This document shows positions 1 to 7,983 of a DNA stretch of 64,000 bases, one piece after another. Below the pieces are notes generated by a model that made no database searches, was not told where the DNA came from, and was given only the letters and a program-made list of their open reading frames with translations. Location of the stretch: assembly GCA_964244725.1 (NCBI GenBank), contig CAXTJQ010000001.1:248001-312000 (forward strand). The letters are read 5' to 3'. The stretch's first letter is position 1. Every line of letters begins with the position of its first letter. Origin of the DNA: Kumtagia sp964244725 (GTDB taxonomy: Bacteria; Pseudomonadota; Alphaproteobacteria; Rhizobiales; Rhizobiaceae). Position numbers and translations under genes: made by a program.

Positions 1-87
1 CGGAGAGAGCGGGATTCGAACCCGCGTTACGGTCTCCCGTAAACACACTTTCCAGGCGTGCGCCTTCAACCACTCGGCCACCTCTCC
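1..87 (-). tRNA. tRNA-Ser (GGA anticodon)
   Basis: Read on the minus strand this folds as a class II tRNA. The acceptor strand GGAGAGG pairs with CTCTCC near the left edge, a long variable arm GGGAGACC is present, and the T arm carries GGTTCGAATCC. The anticodon loop reads TGGAAA, giving GGA (Ser, UCC/UCU codons). Base 1 is the discriminator, so any encoded CCA would lie just outside the window. Confidence 0.95.
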
Positions 88-267
88 CGCGTCCCGTCGT
101 CGCCGGCGGATATAGTGCTCCTCTAGTCGATCTCGCAGCCCCTGCCAAGCGCCCCGCGCGCCAATCGTCTGTCGCTTCGAAGGGCGGCCCGTTTTGTCGG
201 CAGGGCGGGATACCGCCTAAAATTCCGCGTGAAATTTGATTTTCGGCGTGCAAAGGTAGCGGCCTGA

Positions 268-288
268 CGGGAGGCTTGCTTCCTCCCG
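268..288. promoter_or_regulatory. stem-loop in the leader of the BMP gene
   Basis: The 256 bases between the tRNA and the binding-protein gene hold no convincing gene. The one clear structure is a perfect 7-bp inverted repeat (CGGGAGG / CCTCCCG, 7-base loop) about 55 bases before the start codon. It could be an attenuator-like or mRNA-stabilising hairpin, or a protein site. No T-run follows it, so a simple terminator is unlikely. I see no recognisable riboswitch. Confidence 0.3.
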
Positions 289-343
289 GTAAGATCATGA
301 ACAAGCATCGAACCAAGCAAGAAACCGACAGGGTGTGGATCAC

Positions 344-1336
344 ATGAAGCGTATCGTTCTCGGCCTCCTGGCCGCAACCGCATTGGCGCCGCCGGCATTC
401 GCCGCCGATGTCAGCCCCGCCATCATCTACGATCTCGGCGGAAAGTTCGACAAGTCCTTCAACGAGGCGGCTTTCAACGGCGCCGAGAAATTCAAGGCCG
501 ACACCGGCATCGCCTATCGGGATTTCGAAATCCAGAACGATTCGCAACGCGAGCAGGCGCTGCGCAAATTCGCCGAGGACGGCAACAATCCGATCGTCAT
601 GGCGGGCTTCTCCTGGGCCACGGTGCTGAACAAGGTCGCTCCGGATTTCCCCGAGACCAAGTTCACCATCATCGACGACGATTCAGTCCAGCAGCCCAAC
701 GTCCATGCAGTCGGCTTCAAGGAGAACGAGGGCTCCTACGTGGTCGGCGTCCTGGCCGCGATGGCCTCGAAATCCAAGAAAGTCGGCTTCGTCGGCGGCA
801 TGGACATTCCGCTGATCCGCAAATTCGGCTGCGGCTATGTCGGCGGCGCCAAGGCGGCGGGCGCGACGGATGTCATCGAAAACATGACCGGCGATACGCC
901 GGCGGCCTGGAACGATCCCACCAAGGGCGGCGAAATCGCCAAGTCCCAGATCGACCAGGGCGCCGACGTGATCTATGCTGCGGCCGGCGGCACCGGCGTT
1001 GGCGTGCTTCAGGCCGCCGCGGATGCCGGGAAACTCGCGGTCGGCGTCGATTCGAACCAGAACGGCATGCAGCCGGGCAAGGTCCTGACCTCGATGCTGA
1101 AGCGCGTCGATGTCGCGGTCTACAATGCCTTCACGGACACGAAGGACGACAAGTTCACCGCCGGCATCAGTTCGCTCGGCCTCAAGGAAGGCGGTGTCGA
1201 CTATGCCATGGACGACAACAACAAGGACCTGGTCACCGCGGACATGAAGGCCGCCGCCGAAAAGGCTAAGGCGGACATCATCGCCGGCACGGTGCAGGTC
1301 CACGACTACATGTCGGACAACGCCTGCCCGTATTGA
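344..1336 (+). CDS. BMP-family ABC transporter substrate-binding protein (nucleoside type)
   Basis: Periplasmic binding protein of the BMP/Med family (basic membrane lipoprotein, PF02608), about 330 residues, the usual length. The N-terminus is a signal peptide: MKR, a hydrophobic stretch, then a probable cleavage after PAFA. The text DLGGKFDKSFNEAAFNGAE is the typical start of the mature domain (compare GDKSFN in PnrA-like proteins), and GGTGVGVLQAA and VGVDSNQ are family hinge motifs. The ATG at 344 puts the signal peptide at the very N-terminus; an in-frame GTG at 335 is the alternative. Family members paired with this type of permease bind purine and pyrimidine nucleosides, and the cytidine deaminase and phosphorylase genes downstream support that. 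Unusually, opposite-strand genes separate it from its ATPase gene. Confidence 0.85.
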   Translation: MKRIVLGLLAATALAPPAFAADVSPAIIYDLGGKFDKSFNEAAFNGAEKFKADTGIAYRDFEIQNDSQREQALRKFAEDGNNPIVMAGFSWATVLNKVAPDFPETKFTIIDDDSVQQPNVHAVGFKENEGSYVVGVLAAMASKSKKVGFVGGMDIPLIRKFGCGYVGGAKAAGATDVIENMTGDTPAAWNDPTKGGEIAKSQIDQGADVIYAAAGGTGVGVLQAAADAGKLAVGVDSNQNGMQPGKVLTSMLKRVDVAVYNAFTDTKDDKFTAGISSLGLKEGGVDYAMDDNNKDLVTADMKAAAEKAKADIIAGTVQVHDYMSDNACPY

Positions 1337-1357
1337 TCATGGTTTGGCCACCAAACG

Positions 1358-1390
1358 ACAAAAGCCGCCGGCGTTGCCGGCGGCTTTTGT
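1358..1390. terminator. bidirectional terminator between convergent genes
   Basis: A perfect 15-bp inverted repeat (ACAAAAGCCGCCGGC, 3-base loop, then its complement) starts 21 bases after the BMP stop codon. A GC-rich stem flanked by an A-run on the left and a T-run on the right suits termination from both directions, matching the convergent genes on either side. Confidence 0.85.
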
Positions 1391-1438
1391 CCGAACGCTG
1401 ACCAGAGCAGCGGAGGAACGATGGTTCCGAACTGCGGC

Positions 1439-1894
1439 TCAGTTCGCCGCGTGGAGATAGACCTGCGCGAGCGTCGGTGCGGAAACGCCGGCATGGGTTC
1501 CGGCAAAATAGCCGGCCACGAATACCGCTCCCAGGCACGCCGCCAGTGCGCCGAGCCTCACGCCGTCGCGATGACGCGCCAGGGTCTTCTTGAAGGAAGG
1601 CTTCTGCTTTGTCTGGACGGCCCGGGATTTCGGCTCATTGTCCTGTTTGATCAGGACGCCGTTCATGTGTGGCAGTTCCGAGAGGCGCGCGGCGATGTCC
1701 GCCCAAAGCTCATCCGATCCCGGGTTTGGCGACGACTTGCCGTCGATGACCCGCATGCGATGCGAGACGGTCATCACGGCATCGCGAAACGAGGAATCGC
1801 GCTCGAGGTCCCGTTCGGCGCGCTCGCGTTCCGGTTCCGACATCAGACCCGACACATAATGCCCGGCGCGCTGAAGACGATCCGTTTCGGTCAT
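1439..1894 (-). CDS. putative membrane-anchored anti-sigma factor (RskA/ASD-like)
   Basis: A 151-residue protein. The N-terminal 50 residues (LQRAGHYVSGLMSEPERERA and following) resemble the helical anti-sigma domain of RskA-type proteins, where a G/A-L-L/M-x-x-x-E-R pattern is typical. No HxxxCxxC zinc motif is present. One transmembrane segment lies near residues 115-137 (LGALAACLGAVFVAGYF), followed by a short C-terminal tail of about 15 residues rather than a folded periplasmic domain. No ECF sigma gene is adjacent, so the partner is unknown. It converges on the BMP gene across the terminator and runs in the same direction as slyX. The family call rests on pattern only; 'small membrane protein of unknown function' is the fallback. 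Confidence 0.5.
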   Translation of the reverse strand: MTETDRLQRAGHYVSGLMSEPERERAERDLERDSSFRDAVMTVSHRMRVIDGKSSPNPGSDELWADIAARLSELPHMNGVLIKQDNEPKSRAVQTKQKPSFKKTLARHRDGVRLGALAACLGAVFVAGYFAGTHAGVSAPTLAQVYLHAAN

Positions 1895-2027
1895 GGATTA
1901 TCGCTCCCTGAGGCGACCATGATGCTTTTGTGGCTCCTTTGTACAGGCAACAGCGCCGCTTTCCTTCCGAAAACCGCCAAACCCACGAATTTTTGATCGA
2001 AGGTGACCGTTGGCGATATGACTGCGC

Positions 2028-2237
2028 TCACCAATGCGGCGGTTTGGTCGCCGGACTGTCGCTCGCGGATTGCCCTTCCAGCGAGCTGAAGCGTTCGTTC
2101 AGCATATCGAGCCGCTTCTGCAGCCGGTCGATCACACTCCATTGCGCGGCAACCTGTTGCGACAGGTCCTCGATGGCCCGCTCACGTTCCGCGTCCCGGA
2201 TTTCCAGCGCGGTCAGTCTGTCGGCGGGAATGGACAT
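2028..2237 (-). CDS. slyX: SlyX family protein
   Basis: A 69-residue protein with the full SlyX layout: a short N-terminus, one long coiled coil (LEIRDAERERAIEDLSQQ through LDMLNERFSSLE) with heptad leucines, and the diagnostic C-terminal KPPHW (the family ends in PPHY/PPHW). The ATG at 2237 gives the family length. A longer reading frame upstream is open but has no similarity. The role of SlyX is not established. The gene runs against the surrounding transporter genes; the 175 bases between its start and the ATPase gene start at 2413 must hold divergent promoters if the ATPase gene has its own. Confidence 0.85.
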   Translation of the reverse strand: MSIPADRLTALEIRDAERERAIEDLSQQVAAQWSVIDRLQKRLDMLNERFSSLEGQSASDSPATKPPHW

Positions 2238-2412
2238 CGGCGTCTCCGGCGCTGAGGTGCTGAAACCCCTCGGCGTCGCATGCTTCTCCAATCGAACCAA
2301 ATTGACAAGCGGGCGGCGAAGTGTCGAAACTGTTATGAAGCCCGCGACAGGCCGGGCGGGCCGCGATGGCAGCGATTCGGCCAGTTCCAAGAATTGAAGG
2401 CGGGACGGATGG

Positions 2413-3945
2413 ATGGCGCAAGCCGCGATCGAGTTGATCGGCATCGACAAGAGCTTTGGCGCCGTCCGCGCCAATCGAGACATAAATCTCAGGATCGAAC
2501 GCGGCACGATCCACGGCATCATCGGCGAGAACGGCGCGGGCAAGTCGACGCTGATGTCGATTCTCTACGGTTTCTATCAGGCCGACGCCGGCGAAATCCA
2601 TGTCGGCGGCAAGGCGATCCACATCCGCAGCCCCAACGACGCGATCGCGGCCGGCATCGGCATGGTGCACCAGCACTTCATGCTCGTCGAGAACTTCACC
2701 GTCATCGAGAACGTCATCCTCGGCGCCGAGGGCGAGCCGCTGCTCAAGACCTCCATCGCCAAGGCGCGCTCCGAACTGCGGCGGCTGGAGCGGGAATACG
2801 GCCTCGACGTCGATCCCGATGCGGTCGTCGAGGAGTTGCCGGTCGGCCTGCAGCAACGCGTCGAGATCCTCAAGGCGCTTTATCGCGGCGCGGAAATCCT
2901 GATTCTCGACGAGCCCACCGGCGTGCTGACGCCACCGGAGGCCGACCATCTGTTCAGAATCCTTCGCATGCTGAAGGACGAGGGCAAGACCGTCGTTTTG
3001 ATCACCCACAAGCTGCGCGAGATCATGGCGATCAGCGATACGGTCTCGGTGATGCGGCAGGGCGCCATCGTGGCGACCCGCAAGACTGCCGAGACCACCG
3101 TCGGCGAACTCGCGGAACTGATGGTCGGCCGCCGCGTGCTGCTGCGCGTCGAGAAGGGCGAGGCGCGGCCCGCCGAGGTCAAGCTTTCGGTCCGGGACCT
3201 GACCGTCAAGGATTCGCGCGGCGTCGTCATGGTCGATGGCGTCTCCCTCGACGTCAGGGCCGGCGAGATCGTGGGCATTGCCGGCGTGGCGGGCAACGGG
3301 CAATCCGAACTGATCGAGGCGATCGCCGGCACGCGGCGCGCCGTGGGTGGCGTGGTGCTGCTCGACGGCAGGGCGATCGACGTGACGGGAACCGCCGATC
3401 CCGGTGAGTTGCGCGATCGCGGCCTCGCCCACGTGCCGGAAGATCGCCATCACGTCGGCCTCGTTCTATCGTTCGAGGAGGCGGAGAACTCGATCCTGGG
3501 CTACCACGACAAACCGCAATATCTGAACGGTCCCTTTCTCGACATCGATGCGATTGGCCGGGACGCGCGCGCAAAAATCGAGAAATACGACATCAGGCCG
3601 GCCAACGATCGGCTGAAGACCGCGAATTTCTCCGGTGGCAACCAGCAGAAGATCGTGCTCGCGCGCGAAATGGAGCAGGATCCCGGCGTCCTCATCGTCG
3701 GCCAGCCGACGCGCGGCGTCGATGTCGGCGCGATCGAGTTTATCCACAAGCGGCTGATCGCGATGCGCGACCAGGGCAAGGCGCTGCTCCTGATTTCGGT
3801 CGAACTCGACGAAATCCGCTCCCTGTCGGATCGCATCCTGGTCATGTTCGCGGGCAGGATCGTCGGCGAGCGCGGCCCCGATGCGACGGAGGGCGAACTC
3901 GGCCTGCTGATGGCCGGCATCGAGCAGAGGGAAGTCGCGGAGTGA
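2413..3945 (+). CDS. double-domain ABC transporter ATP-binding protein (nucleoside/BMP type)
   Basis: A 510-residue protein with two tandem ABC domains, the layout of CUT2 and nucleoside (NupA/YufO) importers. Domain 1 has Walker A GENGAGKST at residues 38-46, signature region LPVGLQQRVEILKAL and Walker B ILILDEPTG. Domain 2 (from about residue 258) has the degenerate Walker A GVAGNGQSE with no lysine, signature FSGGNQQKIVLAREM and Walker B VLIVGQPTRGVD. The degenerate second nucleotide site is normal for this family and not a mutation. It should energise the two permeases at 4679-6789 with the BMP protein at 344. The hicB stop codon lies only 2 bases past its own stop, on the other strand. 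Confidence 0.92.
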   Translation: MAQAAIELIGIDKSFGAVRANRDINLRIERGTIHGIIGENGAGKSTLMSILYGFYQADAGEIHVGGKAIHIRSPNDAIAAGIGMVHQHFMLVENFTVIENVILGAEGEPLLKTSIAKARSELRRLEREYGLDVDPDAVVEELPVGLQQRVEILKALYRGAEILILDEPTGVLTPPEADHLFRILRMLKDEGKTVVLITHKLREIMAISDTVSVMRQGAIVATRKTAETTVGELAELMVGRRVLLRVEKGEARPAEVKLSVRDLTVKDSRGVVMVDGVSLDVRAGEIVGIAGVAGNGQSELIEAIAGTRRAVGGVVLLDGRAIDVTGTADPGELRDRGLAHVPEDRHHVGLVLSFEEAENSILGYHDKPQYLNGPFLDIDAIGRDARAKIEKYDIRPANDRLKTANFSGGNQQKIVLAREMEQDPGVLIVGQPTRGVDVGAIEFIHKRLIAMRDQGKALLLISVELDEIRSLSDRILVMFAGRIVGERGPDATEGELGLLMAGIEQREVAE

Positions 3946-3947
3946 TC

Positions 3948-4352
3948 TTAGGCCTGCCGCTTCAAATGTTCCTTAGCCGCATGCGCGAGAAATGCCGAAC
4001 GCGATTGTCCGGAATGCCTGGCTGCTCGATCGACGGCGTCAACCAGTGTCTCAGCCATGGAGATATTCAATCGAACGGCGCGACCGGGCAGATCCACGGG
4101 AATAAGCGCCACCATCGCGCCGTAAGCGTCTTCCTGAAAAACTTGGTCGGCGCGCATGATCGAGAGCGAGCGCTGGAGAGGGAGCGGATCGTTGTCGTCG
4201 ACCATTCCGGCGACGTGGAAATTAAGGGCTTCCTGTCCTTTGCGCAACGCATCCTCCGCCGTCCGCCCGGTGGCGATACATCCCGGAAAATCGGGAAAAG
4301 AAACCCCGAACACGCCGTCTTCCTCGTGCACAAGAGCGACTGTCACAGTCAT
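3948..4352 (-). CDS. hicB: HicB family antitoxin
   Basis: A 134-residue protein with the two-part HicB layout. The N-terminal partial RNase-H-like fold carries DGVFGVSFPDFPGCIATG and TAEDALRKGQEAL, the HicB signature. A C-terminal ribbon-helix-helix-like part (SMAETLVDAVDRAARHSGQSRSAFLAHAAKEHL) would bind DNA. ATG 4352 has an AGAAGG sequence upstream; a GTG at 4364 is possible. The partner hicA is immediately upstream on the same strand, the usual hicAB order. HicB neutralises HicA and represses the operon. The pair sits antisense inside a nucleoside transporter operon. Confidence 0.88.
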   Translation of the reverse strand: MTVTVALVHEEDGVFGVSFPDFPGCIATGRTAEDALRKGQEALNFHVAGMVDDNDPLPLQRSLSIMRADQVFQEDAYGAMVALIPVDLPGRAVRLNISMAETLVDAVDRAARHSGQSRSAFLAHAAKEHLKRQA

Positions 4353-4370
4353 CGTTTCAAACACCTTCTT

Positions 4371-4637
4371 TCAACTTTCAAACCGATTCCGCCATTCCCA
4401 CCCCGCCTGCCGATAGATCGACCTCAGAGTTCCGGTCGGGATCGGATCGGCGCCCATGTCCAGCGTCACCTTGCCTGGCTTCTCGGGGTGCACGAACTGG
4501 ACGTGATCGCCAGGCCCTTTGCGCTTGATCGACCAACCGTCGCGTCGGAGCATCGACGCGATGTCACGTGGGGTTCGTTTGCTCTTAACGGCCAAGCCAA
4601 TTGTCAGCAATTTACACGACACAACAATACACAACAT
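4371..4637 (-). CDS. hicA: HicA family mRNA interferase toxin
   Basis: HicA toxins are small dsRNA-binding-fold ribonucleases that cleave mRNA independently of the ribosome. The core (DIASMLRRDGWSIKRKGPGD, then HVQFVHPEKPGKVTL) has the conserved GW, the catalytic His region (DHVQFVHP), and the terminal P-x-GTLRSIYRQAGW motif. The family is usually 60-80 residues, and the first 14-16 residues here (MLCIVVSCKLL) look non-homologous, so a TTG at 4595 may be the true start. The ATG at 4637 is reported as the longest frame. The region before the gene is AT-richer than its surroundings, consistent with acquired DNA or a promoter. The gap to the permease start at 4679 is only 41 bases. Confidence 0.85.
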   Translation of the reverse strand: MLCIVVSCKLLTIGLAVKSKRTPRDIASMLRRDGWSIKRKGPGDHVQFVHPEKPGKVTLDMGADPIPTGTLRSIYRQAGWEWRNRFES

Positions 4638-4678
4638 TTCCGAATCAGGTCAAGCAGGATCACAAGGAACATCGCTGA

Positions 4679-5818
4679 ATGAGCACGCCGTTCGTCAGAC
4701 TGCCGCGCTGGGCCGACTACGGCCTCATCCCGGTCGTCAATCTGATCGTGGCGTTCTTCTGCGCTGGCATCGTCGTGGTGCTGGTCGGCGAGAATCCGTT
4801 CCGGGCGGCGATGGTGCTTGTCGAGGGCGCCTTCGGGTCGGGACAGAACCTTGCCTACACGCTGTTCTACGCCACCAATTTCATCTTTACCGGGCTGGCG
4901 GTCGCGATGGCGTTCCATGCCGGCCTGTTCAACATAGGCGGTGAGGGCCAGGCCTATATCGCCGGTCTCGGCGTCGCGCTTGTCTGCCTGACGTTCGACG
5001 CGGTGCTGCCGTGGTGGCTGACCTTTCCGTTGGCGATTTTCGCCGCCGCGGCCGTCGGCGCGCTTTGGGCGCTGATTCCCGCCTATCTGCAGGCCAGGCG
5101 CGGCTCGCACATCGTCATCACCACCATCATGTTCAATTTCATCGCCGCGAGCGCGATGGTCTACCTCCTGGTGGACGTGATCAAGCCCGCCGGCTCGATG
5201 GCGCCGCAGACCCGGGACTTCCTCGAAGGCGCGCAATTGCCCAAGCTCGGCTGGCTGCTGCAACTGTTCGGCATGAAGGTGCGCTCCGCGCCGCTCAACA
5301 TCTCCTTCCTTCTCGCGCTGATCATGGCGTTCGGCGTCTGGCTGCTGATCTGGCGAACCAAGCTTGGCTACGAGATGCGCACCTACGGCTTCAGCCCCAA
5401 GGCGGCGCGCTACGCCGGCATCTCGGAAAGGCGCATCATCGTCGTGGCGATGATGATCTCGGGCGCGCTCGCCGGCATGATGGCGCTCAATCCGATCATG
5501 GGCGACCAGCACCGCGTCGCGCTGGATTTCGTGGCCGGCGCCGGTTTCGTCGGCATCGCGGTGGCGCTGATGGGCCGTTCGCACCCGGCAGGCATCGTGC
5601 CCGCGGCGATCCTGTTCGGCGCCCTTTACCAGGGCGGCGCGGAACTCGCCTTCGAGATGCCGGCCATCTCGCGCGACATGATCGTCATCATCCAGGGCCT
5701 CGTCATCCTGTTCGCGGGCGCGCTGGAACATATGTTCCGGCCGGCGGTCCAGACGCTGTTCGCCTCGCTCAGCCCGCGCAGCATGGGCCTGCCGGCGGCC
5801 AAGGGGGAGGGCGCCTGA
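4679..5818 (+). CDS. ABC transporter permease (BPD_transp_2, nucleoside type), first subunit
   Basis: A 379-residue inner-membrane protein with about 8-10 hydrophobic segments, of the branched-chain/ribose/nucleoside permease family. Family markers are GLAVAMAFHAGLFNIGGEGQ and the cytoplasmic coupling segment RTYGFSPKAARYAGIS. It pairs with the second permease, whose start overlaps its stop (TGATG). By context it is the larger permease of the BMP nucleoside importer. Its upstream region is occupied by hicA on the opposite strand, so it must be read through from the ATPase gene or from a promoter inside or near the hicA start. Confidence 0.9.
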   Translation: MSTPFVRLPRWADYGLIPVVNLIVAFFCAGIVVVLVGENPFRAAMVLVEGAFGSGQNLAYTLFYATNFIFTGLAVAMAFHAGLFNIGGEGQAYIAGLGVALVCLTFDAVLPWWLTFPLAIFAAAAVGALWALIPAYLQARRGSHIVITTIMFNFIAASAMVYLLVDVIKPAGSMAPQTRDFLEGAQLPKLGWLLQLFGMKVRSAPLNISFLLALIMAFGVWLLIWRTKLGYEMRTYGFSPKAARYAGISERRIIVVAMMISGALAGMMALNPIMGDQHRVALDFVAGAGFVGIAVALMGRSHPAGIVPAAILFGALYQGGAELAFEMPAISRDMIVIIQGLVILFAGALEHMFRPAVQTLFASLSPRSMGLPAAKGEGA

Positions 5819-6789
5819 TGGCTTTCGTCGACGCGTTCGTTCAGCTCCTCGACGCGACGATCCGCGTTTCAGTGCCGCTTCTGCTTGCCTGTTTGGCTGG
5901 TTTATACTCCGAGCGGGCGGGCATTTTCGACATCGGACTGGAAGGCAAGATGCTTGCCGGCGCCTTCGCCGGAGGGTCCGCCGCGGCGGTTTCCGGCTCG
6001 GCCTGGGTCGGGCTGCTCGTGGCGATCCTGATCTCCGTGATGCTGGCGCTGGTGCACGGCTTCGCGTCGATTACCCACCGAGGCAACCAGATCGTGTCCG
6101 GCGTGGCGATCAATTTCGTCGCGGCCGGCGCGACGATCATCCTCGGCCAAGCGTGGTTCCGGCAGGGCGGCCGTACCCCGTCGCTCTCGGGCGCCGCCCG
6201 TTTCGGGACGATCGACCTGCCCGGCGCGGCGGCGCTTCGCGATGTTCCGGTCGTCGGCCTGATCTATTCCGAACTCCTGTCGGGCCATTCGATCCTGGTC
6301 TATGTCGCGTTTCTCATGGTGCCTCTGACATGGTGGGTCCTGTTTCGAACGCGCTTCGGCCTGCGGCTGCGCGCGGTTGGCGAAAACCCTGCCGCCGTCG
6401 ATACGGCCGGCATTTCCGTGACCTGGCTGCGCTACCGCGCGGTCATCCTGACCGGGATCCTGACCGGCGTCGCGGGCGCCTATCTCTCGGTGGCGCAGAA
6501 CGCGGGCTTCGTGAAGGACATGACGGCGGGCAAGGGCTACATCGCGCTCGCGGCGCTCATCTTCGCCAAATGGAGACCGGTGCCGGCCATGTACGCATGC
6601 CTTCTCTTCGGCTTTCTCGACGCCGCCTCGATACGCTTCCAGGGCACGCCCTGGCCGCTGATCGGCAAGGTGCCGGTGCAGTTCATCAATGCGCTGCCGT
6701 TCATCCTGACGATCATCCTGCTCGCTGGCTTCATCGGCAAGGCGATCCCGCCGCGCGCCGGCGGCGTGCCATACGTGAAGGAGCGGTGA
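5818..6789 (+). CDS. ABC transporter permease (BPD_transp_2, nucleoside type), second subunit
   Basis: A 323-residue inner-membrane protein. Markers shared with the partner are SERAGIFDIGLEGKMLAGAF, GNQIVSGVAINF and the coupling loop LRAVGENPAAVDTAGISV. The ATG at 5818 overlaps the previous stop by one base. A longer open frame runs upstream inside the first permease gene and is not used. Paired permeases of unequal length (about 380 and 320) are the rule in BMP-type nucleoside importers. Cytidine deaminase follows 4 bases later. Confidence 0.9.
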   Translation: MAFVDAFVQLLDATIRVSVPLLLACLAGLYSERAGIFDIGLEGKMLAGAFAGGSAAAVSGSAWVGLLVAILISVMLALVHGFASITHRGNQIVSGVAINFVAAGATIILGQAWFRQGGRTPSLSGAARFGTIDLPGAAALRDVPVVGLIYSELLSGHSILVYVAFLMVPLTWWVLFRTRFGLRLRAVGENPAAVDTAGISVTWLRYRAVILTGILTGVAGAYLSVAQNAGFVKDMTAGKGYIALAALIFAKWRPVPAMYACLLFGFLDAASIRFQGTPWPLIGKVPVQFINALPFILTIILLAGFIGKAIPPRAGGVPYVKER

Positions 6790-6793
6790 GATC

Positions 6794-7186
6794 ATGTCGC
6801 ACGACCTATTCCTCGCCGCCCGCGCGGCAATGGCCAACGCGTACGCACCCTACTCGAAATTCCCTGTCGGCGCGGCGTTGCGCACCGTCGACGGTCGCAT
6901 CTATGCGGGCGCCAACATCGAGGTCGCGTCCTATCCCGAAGGCTGGTGCGCCGAGACGACGATGCTCGGCCACTACATCATGGATGGCGGCGGCGAGATC
7001 GCGGAGATTGCTGTGGTCGCCGAAAGGATGGCGCGAATCACGCCTTGTGGTGGTTGCCGCCAGCGGCTCGCCGAATTCGCGCCGGCCGGCGCGAACCTCT
7101 ACCTTTGCGACGCTGCCGGCGTGGTCGAGACGGTGACAATCGGCCAGATGCTGCCTTACGGTTTCGAAGGCGGCATGCTGAAATGA
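6794..7186 (+). CDS. cdd: cytidine deaminase
   Basis: Hydrolytic deamination of cytidine/deoxycytidine to uridine/deoxyuridine. The 130-residue length is that of the small tetrameric form. Zinc ligands and the catalytic Glu are visible: C52-A-E54, then PCGGC with C85 and C88; the substrate-binding GANIEV motif is at residues 39-44. The 3' end overlaps the next gene by 4 bases (ATGA). With the importer and the phosphorylases it forms a nucleoside salvage operon. The Thr after CAE, where Arg is common, is a mild deviation. Confidence 0.92.
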   Translation: MSHDLFLAARAAMANAYAPYSKFPVGAALRTVDGRIYAGANIEVASYPEGWCAETTMLGHYIMDGGGEIAEIAVVAERMARITPCGGCRQRLAEFAPAGANLYLCDAAGVVETVTIGQMLPYGFEGGMLK

Positions 7187-7983
7187 CCGACGCCGTCGCG
7201 ACGCTGGTGGAGCGTCTGGGCGGCCGCATGCCGACCGTCGCGCTGATCCTCGGCTCGGGATTAAGCGGGCTAGTCGACGAGATCGAGGACGCCGTCCGCA
7301 TTCCGTATGCCGACCTGGTAGGTTTCCCGCACGGGGGCGTCACCGGCCACGCTGGCGCCCTCGTCATCGGCCGTCTCGGTGGCCTTGATGTGCTGATCCT
7401 TGCCGGGCGCGCCCATTACTATGAGCGCGGCGACGCCGCCGCGATGCGCCCGGCGCTGGAGACGCTCGCGGCGATCGGCATCCAGATCCTGATCCTGACA
7501 AACGCCGCCGGCTCGCTGGAAGCGGACATGCCGCCTGGCTCGGTGATGCTCATCGACGATCACATCAACTTCTCAGGGACCAACCCCTTGATTGGGGAGG
7601 CGACGGACGGGCGTTTCGTCGGCCTCACCGAAGCCTACGATCGCGGCCTCAGGCGCGCCTTCGTCACCGCCGCCGTCGCCACGAGCACCAAGCTGCATCG
7701 CGGCGTCTACATGTGGTTCTCCGGTCCTTCGTTCGAGACGCCGGCCGAAATCCGCATGGCGCGCGTCATGGGCGCGACGGCGGTCGGCATGTCGACCGTG
7801 CCCGAGGTGATCCTCGCTCGTTTCCTCGGCCTGCGCGTCGCGGCCTGTTCCGTCATCACCAATTTCGGGGCGGGCATGACCGGCGGCGAGCTCTCGCACG
7901 AGGAGACGAAGGACATAGCGCCGCTTGGCGGCAGACGCCTGGCGAAGGTGCTGACGAAATTGTTCGAGAACAATCTGGCGTGA
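7183..7983 (+). CDS. purine-nucleoside phosphorylase (PNP/MTAP family)
   Basis: A 266-residue trimeric-type PNP that cleaves purine nucleosides with phosphate to base plus (deoxy)ribose 1-phosphate. Seen motifs are LILGSGLSGL (phosphate site), GRAHYYERGD, TNAAGSL, YMWFSGPSFETPAEIRM and VGMSTVPEVILARF, all in family order. The ATG at 7183 overlaps cdd (ATGA), and the stop overlaps the GTG of deoA. Coupled translation of deaminase, purine and pyrimidine phosphorylases supports one catabolic or salvage unit. Guanosine/inosine versus other specificity cannot be told from what I see. Confidence 0.9.
   Translation: MTDAVATLVERLGGRMPTVALILGSGLSGLVDEIEDAVRIPYADLVGFPHGGVTGHAGALVIGRLGGLDVLILAGRAHYYERGDAAAMRPALETLAAIGIQILILTNAAGSLEADMPPGSVMLIDDHINFSGTNPLIGEATDGRFVGLTEAYDRGLRRAFVTAAVATSTKLHRGVYMWFSGPSFETPAEIRMARVMGATAVGMSTVPEVILARFLGLRVAACSVITNFGAGMTGGELSHEETKDIAPLGGRRLAKVLTKLFENNLA

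Noticed and set aside
1..87. tRNA-Ser as an integration site for a genomic island
   Set aside because: No integrase and no repeated tRNA 3' end seen in the window; the adjacent genes are salvage genes.
88..343. Purine or pyrimidine riboswitch before the BMP gene
   Set aside because: Only a simple 7-bp hairpin is visible; no conserved riboswitch core.
1421..1996. 191-codon plus-strand frame opposite the anti-sigma-like gene
   Set aside because: Overlaps the terminator side region and the minus-strand gene, with no motif; the minus-strand frame has a coherent anti-sigma and membrane-helix layout.
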